From NCBI RefSeq assembly GCF_001457815.1, contig NZ_LN898219.1, positions 561,166 to 625,165 of the forward strand: a DNA stretch of 64,000 nucleotides, read 5' to 3'. The DNA comes from Vitreoscilla massiliensis (GTDB taxonomy: Bacteria > Pseudomonadota > Gammaproteobacteria > Burkholderiales > Neisseriaceae). Of the stretch, positions 16,303 through 24,871 are shown in pieces; the first letter of the stretch is position 1; each line of letters starts with the position of its first letter. A model generated the notes under the pieces. The model worked only from the letters and a program-made list of their open reading frames with translations. It did not search any database and had not been told where the DNA came from. Both the position numbers and the translations under genes were made by a program.

Positions 16303-18075
16303 ATGTTGAATATCAGCGTACGTTTACAAGACGCAGCCGCACATCTGTGGCACGTGAGTTGTGCATGGAACGTGGCCGTGGCCAGTCCGCAGCAAACATT
16401 GAATTTGGCCGATTGGGTACCCGGCAGTTACATGATTCGGGATTTTTCACGCCACATCATCCGCATGCAGGCTTTTCACAACGAAACAGCCATTGCGCTG
16501 CAAGCACTGGACAAAAGCCGTTGGGCCTTACAGGCCGCATCAGGTGAGTATCGGGTGGAATATGAGGTGTATGCCTATGATTGGTCGGTGCGCGCCAGTT
16601 ATTTGGACGAACGCGGCGCGTTTTTTGATGGCGCCTGTTTGTTTCCGTGGCTAGACGGTCGTCAACACGAGGCCTATCAAATACATGTGGACTTGGGTGA
16701 ATGGGGCCGCGCGCAACAATGGCAGATTGCCACGGCCATGCAACCTATCGCTGCCAACCGCTTTCAGGCCGCTTCTTACTGGGAAGCGATAGACCATCCC
16801 TTTACCTTGGGTTTGTTCCGTCAATACGATTTTGAAGCCGCAGGCATTCCGCACCACATCATCCTCAGCGGCCAAACCTTGCCTTTTGACGAAGACCGCT
16901 TGCTGGCCGATGTGGAAAAAATCTGTGAAGCGCAAATAGAATTGTTTGGCGTTGCGCCGTTTGGCCATTATGTGTTCATGCTCTACATTGGCGACCACAT
17001 CTATGGCGGCTTGGAGCACCGCGCTTCTACCGCTTTGATGGCCGACCGTTGGAGTTTGCCGCGCTTGGGTGCGAAAGAGCGCGGCGATGAGTATTTGCAA
17101 TTACTGGGCTTGTTCAGCCACGAGTATTTCCATGCCTGGAATGTGAAATCGATCAAACCAGCGGCGTTTGACCCGTATGAATTGCACCATGAGCAACACA
17201 CCGAGCAATTGTGGGCGTTTGAAGGCATTACCTCGTATTACGATGATTTGATGTTGCAGCGCTCAGGCGTGATGTCGACGCCGCAATACTTGAGCCAATT
17301 GGCCAAAACCATTACCCGTGTCGAACAAGGCGCCGGCAGCCACAAGCAAAGTTTGGCGCAATCGAGCTTCGATGCTTGGACCAAGTATTACAAACAAAAC
17401 GAAAACTCGGCCAATGCCATCGTCAGCTATTATCAAAAAGGCGCCTTGGCGGCCTTGGTGTTGGACTTGTATTTGCGCCGCGAAACCGATGGCGAATTCA
17501 GCCTCGACGATGTGATGCGGGCGCTGTACCGCCGTTATTTGCAAGACGGCCGCGGCATCAGCGAACAAGATTGGCGCGCCTTGGCGTGTGAGGTCACCGG
17601 TGTCGATGTGCAAGATTTGTTGCGCCGCATGATAGACCGCACCGACGCCTTGCCTTTGGCCGAGGTGTTGGTGGATTTTGGTTTGAGTTTGCACCGCGTG
17701 GCGCGCTCAGACAAAGAAGCTGGCTGGGTGGCGACTTTGCCACCACACCACATGATGGTGGAAACCGCGTTCGGTGCCAAATACAGCGTGGACGCCAGCG
17801 GCCTGAAAATTAACAGCGTCAGTAATGGCGGCAGCGCCGAAAAAGCGGGTTTGACCGTGGGCGATGTGGTGGTGGCGGTGGCCAATTTGAGCACCAGCCA
17901 ATTCGATGCGGTGTGGCACAGCTTGCAAGTGGGCGACAGTGTCGGCGTGCATTATTTCCGCCAAGGCGTGTTATACCACACGCAAATGCCGGTGCTGGCG
18001 CAAGCCGCAACCACGGTGTTGCTGCACACCGAAGACGAACAATTGCTGTCGTATTGGCTGCCACAATGGCAATAA
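16303..18075 (+). CDS. M61-family metallopeptidase with C-terminal PDZ domain
   Basis: 590 residues from the ATG at 16303; an upstream in-frame ATG at 16210 would overlap the FNR box and add an atypical leader. N-terminal beta domain with VPGSYMIRDFSRHI, typical of glycyl aminopeptidase family M61. Zinc motif HEYFHAWNVKSIKP (His273, Glu274, His277), then EGITSYYDDLML. A PDZ-like domain (about 500-570) contains NGGSAEKAGLTVGDVVVAV. No signal peptide is evident, so it is probably cytoplasmic. Divergent from ccoN. Carries one DUS-like word (16528-16538) and two GCGGCCTGAA words (16763-16772 reverse, 17798-17807). Confidence 0.92.
   Translation: MLNISVRLQDAAAHLWHVSCAWNVAVASPQQTLNLADWVPGSYMIRDFSRHIIRMQAFHNETAIALQALDKSRWALQAASGEYRVEYEVYAYDWSVRASYLDERGAFFDGACLFPWLDGRQHEAYQIHVDLGEWGRAQQWQIATAMQPIAANRFQAASYWEAIDHPFTLGLFRQYDFEAAGIPHHIILSGQTLPFDEDRLLADVEKICEAQIELFGVAPFGHYVFMLYIGDHIYGGLEHRASTALMADRWSLPRLGAKERGDEYLQLLGLFSHEYFHAWNVKSIKPAAFDPYELHHEQHTEQLWAFEGITSYYDDLMLQRSGVMSTPQYLSQLAKTITRVEQGAGSHKQSLAQSSFDAWTKYYKQNENSANAIVSYYQKGALAALVLDLYLRRETDGEFSLDDVMRALYRRYLQDGRGISEQDWRALACEVTGVDVQDLLRRMIDRTDALPLAEVLVDFGLSLHRVARSDKEAGWVATLPPHHMMVETAFGAKYSVDASGLKINSVSNGGSAEKAGLTVGDVVVAVANLSTSQFDAVWHSLQVGDSVGVHYFRQGVLYHTQMPVLAQAATTVLLHTEDEQLLSYWLPQWQ
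16527..16538 (-). repeat. DUS-like word inside the M61 gene
   Basis: CTTACAGGCCGC, 11 of 12 bases, unpaired and inside coding sequence. Confidence 0.8.
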
Positions 18076-18118
18076 GGCTGAGACAGCACCGCGTTTTAAA
18101 TGAAGAAAAGGAAAGCAA

Positions 18119-18559
18119 ATGAATTTGGCAACATTAACCGATGATTTGTATGTGGCGGCGCAGTTACAGGCCGCTGATGTGGCAGAGTTGGCCGGTTTGG
18201 GAGTGAAACACCTGATTTGCAACCGTCCCGACAATGAGGAAATGGGGCAGTTGAATCTGGCCGACATCGAAGCCATCGCCGCTGAGCATGGCATGGACGT
18301 GGCTTATGTGCCGATTACCATGAATTCATTGAGCATGGATGATGTAGAGGCGTTTGGCGCTTGGTATGCGCAAGACGCCGCACCCAAAGCCGCCTATTGC
18401 CGCAGCGGCACTCGCAGCAGCTTGTTGTGGGCCTTAAGCCAAGTGGCCGCCGGCAAAATCAGTGCCGCTGAGGCGCAAGCCGCGGTAAGCAAAACCGGCC
18501 GCGATGTCAGCAATGCCGCCGGCTTGTTGCAACAATTGGAAACGCAAGCCAAGGCTTAA
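18119..18559 (+). CDS. DUF442 / TIGR01244 protein: PTP-fold phosphatase or sulfurtransferase-like
   Basis: 146 residues. The N-terminal two thirds match the small dual-specificity-phosphatase-like DUF442 domain, with the active loop YCRSGTRSSLLWA (Cys-x5-Arg). In other bacteria this domain is fused to persulfide dioxygenase-type metallohydrolases and linked to sulfide handling; here it stands alone. The Ala-rich C-terminal helix (about 105-146) is variable. AAGGAAAG lies before the ATG. Function beyond the family is not shown by context. A DUS-like word lies at 18163-18174. Confidence 0.82.
   Translation: MNLATLTDDLYVAAQLQAADVAELAGLGVKHLICNRPDNEEMGQLNLADIEAIAAEHGMDVAYVPITMNSLSMDDVEAFGAWYAQDAAPKAAYCRSGTRSSLLWALSQVAAGKISAAEAQAAVSKTGRDVSNAAGLLQQLETQAKA
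18163..18174 (-). repeat. DUS-like word inside the DUF442 gene
   Basis: GTTACAGGCCGC, 11 of 12 bases. Unpaired, near the start of the coding sequence. Confidence 0.8.
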
Positions 18560-18581
18560 GCCAGAAGTCATCAGCATTGAT

Positions 18582-18622
18582 AAGCGGCCTGTAAACTCTG
18601 AATTGAGGTTTACAGGCCGCTT
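18582..18622. terminator. Paired DUS-like words between convergent genes
   Basis: AAGCGGCCTGTAAAC faces GTTTACAGGCCGCTT across an 11-base loop. Stable hairpin without a long T-run; a probable bidirectional terminator for the DUF442 gene and the orphan gene at 18657. Confidence 0.75.
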
Positions 18623-18656
18623 GATTGTGTGCCATGTATTTAGGATGAGTGGGAAG

Positions 18657-19148
18657 TTATGTCTTTAAATTGGAATGAGACAGTATGATGTCTTTAATAT
18701 TCACTATGGCTATCTTGCCATCTAAAAATAACACTTTGATTTGCTGGTCATCAGCCTCAATGCTCTGAATAAAATTCGGATAAATCAGCTCACCGCATAC
18801 ACTTAATGTGCTTGCATGCAAAATTAAAATCCCCAGTTCAAACACAATAAACAAATAGTTTGCCGAGAGGTAAAAATCATAAAACGGGTAGGGCAATGCC
18901 AATTGTTTGGCAATTTTTGCAGCCTCAAAATCCCAAAATCCGATGGTTTCATCAATGCCAATCGCAATGAATCGATTAAACCGCTTGATAATGGGTTGAA
19001 CCAAGGTGCTGCGCGCCGTAAATTTGCATACCGGCGTGGCATCATCTTGCATCAATACGCAGTACACATGTGCATAGAGTGGCTCATGAAACAATATGGG
19101 TAGGGCTAAGGCAGCAAATTCAGATTCTGTGATGTAACGTATCTGCAT
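18657..19148 (-). CDS. Hypothetical protein, AT-rich orphan
   Basis: 163 residues, not recognised. It has alternating hydrophobic and charged stretches (PFYDFYLSANYLFIVFELGI; DQQIKVLFLDGKIAIVNIKD) that suggest a mainly beta protein without signal peptide or membrane helices. GC and codon use are visibly lower than in the neighbours, pointing to recent acquisition. It stands alone between the DUF442 gene and tyrA, 24 bases downstream of tyrA on the same strand. No motif supports a function. Confidence 0.6.
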   Translation of the reverse strand: MQIRYITESEFAALALPILFHEPLYAHVYCVLMQDDATPVCKFTARSTLVQPIIKRFNRFIAIGIDETIGFWDFEAAKIAKQLALPYPFYDFYLSANYLFIVFELGILILHASTLSVCGELIYPNFIQSIEADDQQIKVLFLDGKIAIVNIKDIILSHSNLKT

Positions 19149-19172
19149 TTAAAACTCTTACCCATGCATTCA

Positions 19173-20045
19173 TTATTGTTCAGGTGGCCAAGCATCGCGT
19201 TGTTGTTGCGCTTGGTCGTAATAGGCGTACAAGGCGGTGGCGTCGCCGGCGAGGATTAAGTCTTTTAGGCGTTGCAACTCTTGTTGTTGCGCATCAATCA
19301 ATTGCAGCAAGCTGGCTTGGTTGGCAAAGCTGACATCGGTCCAAATGGCGGGATGGCTGGCGGCGATGCGGGTAAAGTCGCGAAAGCCTGAGCCGGCGTA
19401 ATGCAGCGCTTGTGCGCCCAAGTCTTGATTGGAGATGGCATGCATATAACTGTAGGCGATGAGGTGGGGTAAGTGGCTGACCATGGCCAAGATGGCATCG
19501 TGTTCTGATGGTGACAACTCCGACACCACCGCGCCGGTGGCTTGCCACAATTGCCACACTTTTTGGTAGCTGTCCGCGTCTTGCTCGGGATGCGGACACA
19601 GTATCAGCTTTTTGTTTTCAAACAAGCGAAACTGCGCTGCCATCGCGCCATGTCGGTCTGAGCCGGCGATGGGGTGGGTGGCGACAAAATGCGGGAAGTG
19701 TTCAGGTAGGTATTGTGCCAGTGCTTGAATGGTGGTTTGCTTGGTGCTGCCGACATCAATGATGACACAAGCGGCCTGTAAATAAGGCTGCAATGCCTGC
19801 GTGATGTTGGCAACCGTGCCCACTGGCGTGGCCAAGATGACCAAATCGGCTTGGCTGACCGCGGCGTCGATGAGGGTGGACGCCGTATCGACCACTTTGC
19901 GCTCTAAGGCGCGCTGCAAATTGTCGGCATCCAAGTCTATGCCGTGTACTGCGCCAATCAATTGTTGGCGCTTCAAATCCAAAATCAGCGAGCCACCAAT
20001 CAGACCGACACCGATTAACACCACTTGTTTAAACAAGACCGCCAT
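19173..20045 (-). CDS. tyrA: Prephenate dehydrogenase TyrA
   Basis: 290 residues. NAD-binding Rossmann fold at the N-terminus (VVLIGVGLIGGSLILDL), then DLVILATPVGTV, DVGSTK, and the prephenate-site motif ATHPIAGSDRHG; HLPHLIAYSY follows. Oxidatively decarboxylates prephenate to 4-hydroxyphenylpyruvate in tyrosine synthesis. No chorismate mutase or ACT domain. A DUS-like word (19771-19782) lies inside. Confidence 0.93.
   Translation of the reverse strand: MAVLFKQVVLIGVGLIGGSLILDLKRQQLIGAVHGIDLDADNLQRALERKVVDTASTLIDAAVSQADLVILATPVGTVANITQALQPYLQAACVIIDVGSTKQTTIQALAQYLPEHFPHFVATHPIAGSDRHGAMAAQFRLFENKKLILCPHPEQDADSYQKVWQLWQATGAVVSELSPSEHDAILAMVSHLPHLIAYSYMHAISNQDLGAQALHYAGSGFRDFTRIAASHPAIWTDVSFANQASLLQLIDAQQQELQRLKDLILAGDATALYAYYDQAQQQRDAWPPEQ
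19771..19782 (+). repeat. DUS-like word inside tyrA
   Basis: Exact GCGGCCTGTAAA, unpaired, in coding sequence. Confidence 0.85.
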
Positions 20046-20046
20046 C

Positions 20047-20058
20047 GTTACAGGCCGC
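20047..20058 (-). repeat. DUS-like word between tyrA and the exonuclease gene
   Basis: GTTACAGGCCGC fills almost the entire 15-base gap between the two genes. Unpaired. Confidence 0.85.
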
Positions 20059-20060
20059 CT

Positions 20061-20852
20061 TTAGCGTTGCCACAATTGGCAGAACTGCTGCCAATGTGCT
20101 TGTGGTTGTGCGTTTAGGTGATGGTACAGACGGTCGACTTCGGCTTGGTATTCAGTGGGGTTGAAGACGCCGCGCAGCAATTGAAAACGCAAAAACATCA
20201 AATAAGTATTGGCGGCATCGGTTTCGCAATAATCACGTATGTCTTGCAATTGCCCGTCTTGGTAGGCGCTCCAAACTTTGGAGCCGTCCATGCCCATTTT
20301 GCCAGGGAAGCCGCACAGTTTGGCCATTTGGTCGAGTGGGGCGTTGGCGCGGCCATTGTACATGGCGAGCACGTCCATCAAATCGCAATGACGCATTTGG
20401 TAGCGGCTGATGTAGTTATTCCATTTGAAATCGCGGCTGTCGCCAAAATCGCCATCGCCCAAATCCCAATAGCGGGCGGCGCTGATGCCGTGTATCAGGC
20501 TGCGGTAATGCATGACCGGCAAATCAAAACCGCCGCCATTCCAGCTCACCAATTGCGGCGTGTAGCGTTCAATCAGCTCATAGAATTTGCGCAATACTGT
20601 GGCTTCATCGTCGTCTATCGAGCCTATGGTGCTGACGTGCACTTTGTCTTGCGACCAGCGCAAACAACACGAAATCGCCACCACCCGATGCAAATGCAAA
20701 GGCAAAAATTCGCTGCCATTTTGTGCCCGCCGTTTTTGCAACGCATATTCCACCACATCGGCATCGGCAATTTCATGCGGGAATTCATGCAGTGTGCGTA
20801 TGGCATGTGCATCAGGTATGGTTTCAATGTCAAAAGCAAGTATCGGGGTCAT
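20061..20852 (-). CDS. Predicted 3'-5' exonuclease (PolB-like exonuclease family)
   Basis: 263 residues from the second of two close ATGs (20858 gives 265). DEDD exonuclease motifs are visible: ILAFDIETIPD (motif I), LVSWNGGGFDLPVM (motif II) and IRDYCETDAANTYL (motif III). These match the stand-alone proofreading-like exonuclease group related to family B DNA polymerases. The role in the cell is uncertain; single-strand DNA or RNA trimming is the family expectation. Upstream of tyrA on the same strand. Confidence 0.85.
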   Translation of the reverse strand: MTPILAFDIETIPDAHAIRTLHEFPHEIADADVVEYALQKRRAQNGSEFLPLHLHRVVAISCCLRWSQDKVHVSTIGSIDDDEATVLRKFYELIERYTPQLVSWNGGGFDLPVMHYRSLIHGISAARYWDLGDGDFGDSRDFKWNNYISRYQMRHCDLMDVLAMYNGRANAPLDQMAKLCGFPGKMGMDGSKVWSAYQDGQLQDIRDYCETDAANTYLMFLRFQLLRGVFNPTEYQAEVDRLYHHLNAQPQAHWQQFCQLWQR

Positions 20853-20868
20853 GAGCATTCACTTGGGG

Positions 20869-20880
20869 CTTACAGGCCGC
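20869..20880 (-). repeat. DUS-like word at the end of the hydrolase gene
   Basis: CTTACAGGCCGC adjoins the stop codon of the alpha/beta hydrolase gene, unpaired, in a 28-base gap. Confidence 0.8.
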
Positions 20881-21795
20881 TTATTGTACCGACTTCGCCT
20901 CTACTTGGCGCAAGAATTTGTCCAAGGCGGCGGCAAATGCTTGTGGCGCTTCCCATTGCAACATGTGTCCTGCGCCTTGCAAGGTGACGATGTCGACCAA
21001 ATGGGGCAACAGTGCTTGGCGTTCTGGCAATAAACCCGCCACGCGTTGCAAATAGTGGTTGTGCGGCAAATTCTCGCCTTGTAACCACAAAGTCGGCATG
21101 CGCAAATTCGCCCACAGCGGCGCGATGCGGTGCCAATCATATGGATGGGCTTGCGGCAAATGGTGTTTGGGGTCGGCGCGGTAATGCAGGCCTTGCTCAG
21201 TGGTGTGGGTTAAGGCCTCGGCCATAAAGTGGGCCAAATCCAGCGCCATGTTTGGATTGCGCCGTTGCAATTTCTCCGCCACGGCGGCAACGCTGCTCAA
21301 CACCATGCTGGGGTTGGGCTCGGTACTGGTGATAAAACGGCGCGCACGCGCTCGCAATTCGGCGGCTTGGTCCAGCACTGGCATGCCAAAGCCTTCGGCC
21401 ATGGTCAAACTTTGGATGCGCTCGGGAAACAAGCATGCATAATGGGTGGCCAACATGCTGCCCATGCTGTGACCGCACACATGCAGTGGCGCATCGGGGC
21501 TGATGTGTTCGAGGATTTGGTGCAAATCTTGCAACATCACCATGCGTTCGTAATAGCCGCTGGTTTGCCATTGAGACCGCCCAAAGCCGCGCCAACTGAC
21601 TGCATAAATGTCGTATTCCGCTGGTAAAGCATCCACCACTGCTTGAAAACTGTCGGCGCTGTCCATCCAGCCGTGCAGCAACAAAAGTTTTGGCCGCGAT
21701 TGTCGCGGCCAATGTAACACTTCGTGTAAGCAAGCATTAAAGTGTCGGGTGTAACGCTCAGCGGTATACGTAATGGGGTATACCGTAGATAACAT
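20881..21795 (-). CDS. Alpha/beta hydrolase
   Basis: 304 residues. Canonical fold with oxyanion motif LLLLHGWMDSADSF, nucleophile elbow CGHSMGSML (Ser), and catalytic His in GAGHMLQWEAP. The substrate cannot be read from the sequence; similar proteins are esterases or haloalkane-dehalogenase-like hydrolases. Its ATG overlaps the stop of the small HMA-like gene (TAATG), so the two are translationally coupled. Confidence 0.88.
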   Translation of the reverse strand: MLSTVYPITYTAERYTRHFNACLHEVLHWPRQSRPKLLLLHGWMDSADSFQAVVDALPAEYDIYAVSWRGFGRSQWQTSGYYERMVMLQDLHQILEHISPDAPLHVCGHSMGSMLATHYACLFPERIQSLTMAEGFGMPVLDQAAELRARARRFITSTEPNPSMVLSSVAAVAEKLQRRNPNMALDLAHFMAEALTHTTEQGLHYRADPKHHLPQAHPYDWHRIAPLWANLRMPTLWLQGENLPHNHYLQRVAGLLPERQALLPHLVDIVTLQGAGHMLQWEAPQAFAAALDKFLRQVEAKSVQ

Positions 21796-21998
21796 TATGA
21801 AAAATTGAATCCAATCGCTTGTATGGCTGCTTTGAATGAGTCTGCATTAAAAGCATCAGAATGGGTAACGACAATGCCGCCATCATCAATATTGACATTC
21901 ACAAAGCGCACACCTTCAACTGCTTCGCCTGCTTGTGCAATTTTGTCCGCATCAGTTTTAGAAGAAATACCAGTTGCTACCAAACGAGTTTGAGCCAT
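21795..21998 (-). CDS. Small heavy-metal-associated-fold protein lacking the CxxC motif
   Basis: 67 residues from an ATG with a strong ribosome binding site (CGGAGG). The pattern (ATGISSKTDADKIAQAGEAV, VRFVNVNID, VVTHSDAFNADSFKAAIQAIGF) follows the beta-alpha-beta-beta-alpha-beta HMA domain of copper chaperones. The metal site M-x-C-x-x-C is replaced by T-G-I-S-S-K, and no Cys is present. Metal binding by the usual site is therefore excluded. Coupled to the downstream hydrolase. A longer upstream in-frame extension to 22148 is AT-rich and unlikely to be translated. Confidence 0.75.
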   Translation of the reverse strand: MAQTRLVATGISSKTDADKIAQAGEAVEGVRFVNVNIDDGGIVVTHSDAFNADSFKAAIQAIGFNFS

Positions 21999-22167
21999 AG
22001 AGCCTCCGTACGAGTGATTAGTTAACAGTGAACCACTTAAATCTTTGGATATGTTACGATGCTGGTGGAAAAACTTAATCATTACAAAGTCAAACAATAT
22101 GCCATATGGCATTTTGACAATATTGCCAATGTTTGAATTTTTTAGCAATCAATTTTAAGAGAAATTT

Positions 22168-22971
22168 ATGCAGATTAAATTAATTACCACCATCCTCTTT
22201 ACTTGTGTGTTGGGTGCATGTCAGCCCCAAGCCACAACGGAAAACAGCAAGAACAATGCCGCTTCTTCAACAAGCACGGCTAAACCCGCTGTAGCAGGGG
22301 ATATGACAAGTGTTAAAAAGAATATTCAGGCTGCATTAGAGCAAGCTTATCCAGAGCAAAAAGTACAGATTAAAAGCGTGGAAGCCTCACCTGTTGCAGG
22401 TTTGTATGAAGTGGTGGTGTTCCCGAATCAAGTGGTGTACATGGATGGCAGCGGCGATTACATGTTTGTTGGCAATTTGTTAGACGTGAAGAAAAAAGTC
22501 AATTTAACCGAAGAAAAAACCGCAGATTTAAACCGCATCGATTACAAAGCCTTGCCATTCGATTCGGCCATCAAAGAAGTGCGTGGCAATGGTCAGTACA
22601 AAGTGGCGGTGTTCAGCGATCCAGATTGCCCATTCTGTAAGAAATTGGAACATGAAATCGCGCAAATGACCGACGTGACGATTTATACCTTCTTGATGCC
22701 AATTGATTCTTTGCACCCACAAGCAACAGAAAAATCCATCCAATTGTGGTGCCAACCTAACCGTACCGAAGCGTGGACCAAGTGGATACGCGATGGCGTG
22801 GCGCCGGCGCAAGTGCCTGTGTGTGACAATCCGGTAGAGAAATTGGCCAAACTCAGCGAAAGCTTTGGTTTCAATGGCACGCCGACCATTGTCTATCCAA
22901 ATGGCAAGATACAATCAGGCTACATGCCTAAGGCCGATTTTGAAGCAGCGTTGAAGCAAAATCAGTCGTGA
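22168..22971 (+). CDS. dsbC: DsbC-like thiol:disulfide isomerase, lipoprotein form
   Basis: 267 residues. Signal peptide with lipobox LGAC (Cys18), a low-complexity Ser/Thr/Ala/Lys linker (about 25-45), an N-terminal dimerisation-like domain (about 48-115) and a thioredoxin-like domain with active site DPDCPFC (Cys154, Cys157) and cis-Pro region NGTPTIVYPNG. Expected to rearrange wrong disulfides in the periplasm, held to the membrane by a lipid. Monocistronic. The two secreted Cys proteins at 60661 and 62049 are possible clients. Confidence 0.9.
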   Translation: MQIKLITTILFTCVLGACQPQATTENSKNNAASSTSTAKPAVAGDMTSVKKNIQAALEQAYPEQKVQIKSVEASPVAGLYEVVVFPNQVVYMDGSGDYMFVGNLLDVKKKVNLTEEKTADLNRIDYKALPFDSAIKEVRGNGQYKVAVFSDPDCPFCKKLEHEIAQMTDVTIYTFLMPIDSLHPQATEKSIQLWCQPNRTEAWTKWIRDGVAPAQVPVCDNPVEKLAKLSESFGFNGTPTIVYPNGKIQSGYMPKADFEAALKQNQS

Positions 22972-23066
22972 TCACGGGCAATTGTTCTATTTAATCTGCT
23001 GCACGGTATGGGCAGTTGTGTTACTAATAGAGTTTCGTTACAGCAACAATCAGCAAAAGGAATACC

Positions 23067-23330
23067 ATGAGTGACTTGCAACAACGTTTTGAACAAGCTC
23101 AAAAAGACGTGGTGAGTTTGGCTGAACGCCCACAAAATGCAGTGTTATTAAAGTTGTATGCTTACTACAAACAAGCCGTTGATGGCGATGTCAGTGGCGA
23201 CAAACCCGGTGCATTTGACTTGGTGGCGAAGAAAAAATACGCCGCTTGGGAAGACATCAAAGGCACCAGCAGTGATGCCGCGATGCAACTTTACATCGAC
23301 GAAGTACAAGGCTTATTGGACGAAGAATAA
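23067..23330 (+). CDS. Acyl-CoA-binding protein
   Basis: 87 residues, the normal ACBP length. Contains the family stretch LKLYAYYKQAVDGDVSGDKPG and KKKYAAWEDIKG. Four-helix protein that binds medium and long acyl-CoA esters in the cytoplasm. AAAAGGAA precedes the ATG. Stand-alone ACBPs are uncommon in bacteria but do occur in proteobacteria. Confidence 0.93.
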   Translation: MSDLQQRFEQAQKDVVSLAERPQNAVLLKLYAYYKQAVDGDVSGDKPGAFDLVAKKKYAAWEDIKGTSSDAAMQLYIDEVQGLLDEE

Positions 23331-23363
23331 GCCGATGTGTGGGTGTGAAACACCCACACCATG

Positions 23364-23399
23364 TTTACAGGCCGCTTTCTTATGGAAAGCGGCTTTTTT
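23364..23399. terminator. DUS-like word plus terminator hairpin
   Basis: Exact word (reverse) at 23364-23375. Its GCCGC end is the left arm of a hairpin GCCGCTTTC / GAAAGCGGC (23371-23393) followed by six T. Lies between convergent genes (ACBP and the sensor kinase). Only part of the word is mirrored. Confidence 0.85.
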
Positions 23400-23419
23400 A
23401 TTGACAGTAAGCAGGAAGG

Positions 23420-24859
23420 TTAAGCAGTGGTATTGCCATCAATGGCATTGGCTTGCGCTTGTTGGTGTTTTTGCTGACGTGCCGATTTGGCCTTGGGCAC
23501 AGGCAGTTTGAACACCATTTGCAAGCCATGTGGCAACACGTTTTTGGCGGTGATGCTGCCTTGGTGTTGCTCAATAACATGTTTGGCGATGGCCAAGCCA
23601 AGACCCGTGCCATTGCTGGTGCCGCTGCTGTCGGCGCGGTAAAACGCGGTGAAGATGTGCGGCAATTGCGCTTCATCGACGCCCACGCCATTGTCGGTGA
23701 TGTTCACCAGCAATTCTTGCTTGTTCAAGCTGCACGAGATGTTGATGACACTGCCTTGCGGGCTGTATTTGATGGCATTGCGCAAAACATTGTCAAAAGC
23801 CTGATACAAATAGCCTTCATTGGCGCTGATGACAATCGGCTTGCTGCAAGCGTTTAATTGCAATAATTGCTGTTTTTCTTCTGCCAGAGGCACCGAATCG
23901 GCGACCAAATTGGCGATAAAATCATTGAACAACAAGTCTTCGTATTGGATTTGGGTGGTTTTGTTTTCCAGACGCGCCAAAGTCAGCAATTCGCCGACCA
24001 AATTGTCCATGCGCCTTAATTCGTTATCCAGTTTGCCCAAGTGTTTGTCGAGTTTGGCTGGCTGTTGCTGGATCAAGCCCAAAATGGCTTGCATGCGCGC
24101 CAAAGGTGAGCGCATTTCATGCGACACATGGTGGAGCAGATGGCGTTCTTTTTCGACCAATTGCTGCAATTGGTCTGCCATTTCGTCGAAGTCTATCGCC
24201 AAAAATGCCAATTCATCTTGGCGTTTGCCCATATTGCGTTGAATGCGGGTGTCCAAATTGCCCGAAGCCAAAGAACGAAAGCCTTGTTGCAAGATGCGTA
24301 TCGGTTTGGAGATGTAATTGGCCAAGATATACGCCGCGGCCAAACCGGCCAAGACTATCAAGGTGAGGACGATCAGTTCATGCCATACCGGTGCCAAAGG
24401 CAAACCGGGGATAAGCGGCGGGCGGGGCAACACATTCGGCGTGCTTTGCTGCCAATTGCGGATGTAGAAATAGTATTCCTGACCCCAAGCATCGGTGGCG
24501 ACACTGATTAAGGGTGAGGATTGTTTTTGTGAGGTAAATGCGATGACTTGTTCAAGCTCGTGCTCGTCTACAGGCCGGTTTAAGATGTCGCGGTGGTCAT
24601 CACTGCGCACCACCAGCAAATTGCTGATGGCACTCATGTGTTGCCAATCTTTGAGCAGGTTAACCAGCTCTTCTTCGCCGCGTTTGCTGAAGATGTCCAC
24701 ACTGGTGTTAATCATCGATGCTTGGAAGTTGCGCTGTTGGCGAAACTGCACATCTGCCACCGTGGTTTGCACGACCCAAAATGAAAAAGTCGCAATCACG
24801 ATGGAGGCGATGATGACCAAACAGAAGATGGAAAAAATCTTCAGGAATAAACGGCTCAT
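23420..24859 (-). CDS. Sensor histidine kinase (CpxA/MisS-like)
   Basis: 479 residues. Membrane helices at about 9-31 and 160-182 bracket a periplasmic sensor domain of about 130 residues. HAMP at about 182-236, then the H-box HHVSHEMRSPLARM (phospho-acceptor His247), and an ATPase domain with NVLRNAIKYSP, DNGVGVD and GTGLGLAIAKHV. The downstream end of the two-gene unit with the response regulator. Closest recognisable class is CpxA, called MisS in Neisseria, an envelope-stress sensor; that assignment is by similarity and context only. Confidence 0.88.
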   Translation of the reverse strand: MSRLFLKIFSIFCLVIIASIVIATFSFWVVQTTVADVQFRQQRNFQASMINTSVDIFSKRGEEELVNLLKDWQHMSAISNLLVVRSDDHRDILNRPVDEHELEQVIAFTSQKQSSPLISVATDAWGQEYYFYIRNWQQSTPNVLPRPPLIPGLPLAPVWHELIVLTLIVLAGLAAAYILANYISKPIRILQQGFRSLASGNLDTRIQRNMGKRQDELAFLAIDFDEMADQLQQLVEKERHLLHHVSHEMRSPLARMQAILGLIQQQPAKLDKHLGKLDNELRRMDNLVGELLTLARLENKTTQIQYEDLLFNDFIANLVADSVPLAEEKQQLLQLNACSKPIVISANEGYLYQAFDNVLRNAIKYSPQGSVINISCSLNKQELLVNITDNGVGVDEAQLPHIFTAFYRADSSGTSNGTGLGLAIAKHVIEQHQGSITAKNVLPHGLQMVFKLPVPKAKSARQQKHQQAQANAIDGNTTA

Positions 24860-24871
24860 GGATTACAGCAA

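Noticed and set aside
20118..20987. 289-codon plus-strand frame opposite the exonuclease gene
   Set aside because: The minus strand encodes clear DEDD exonuclease motifs; this is its shadow.
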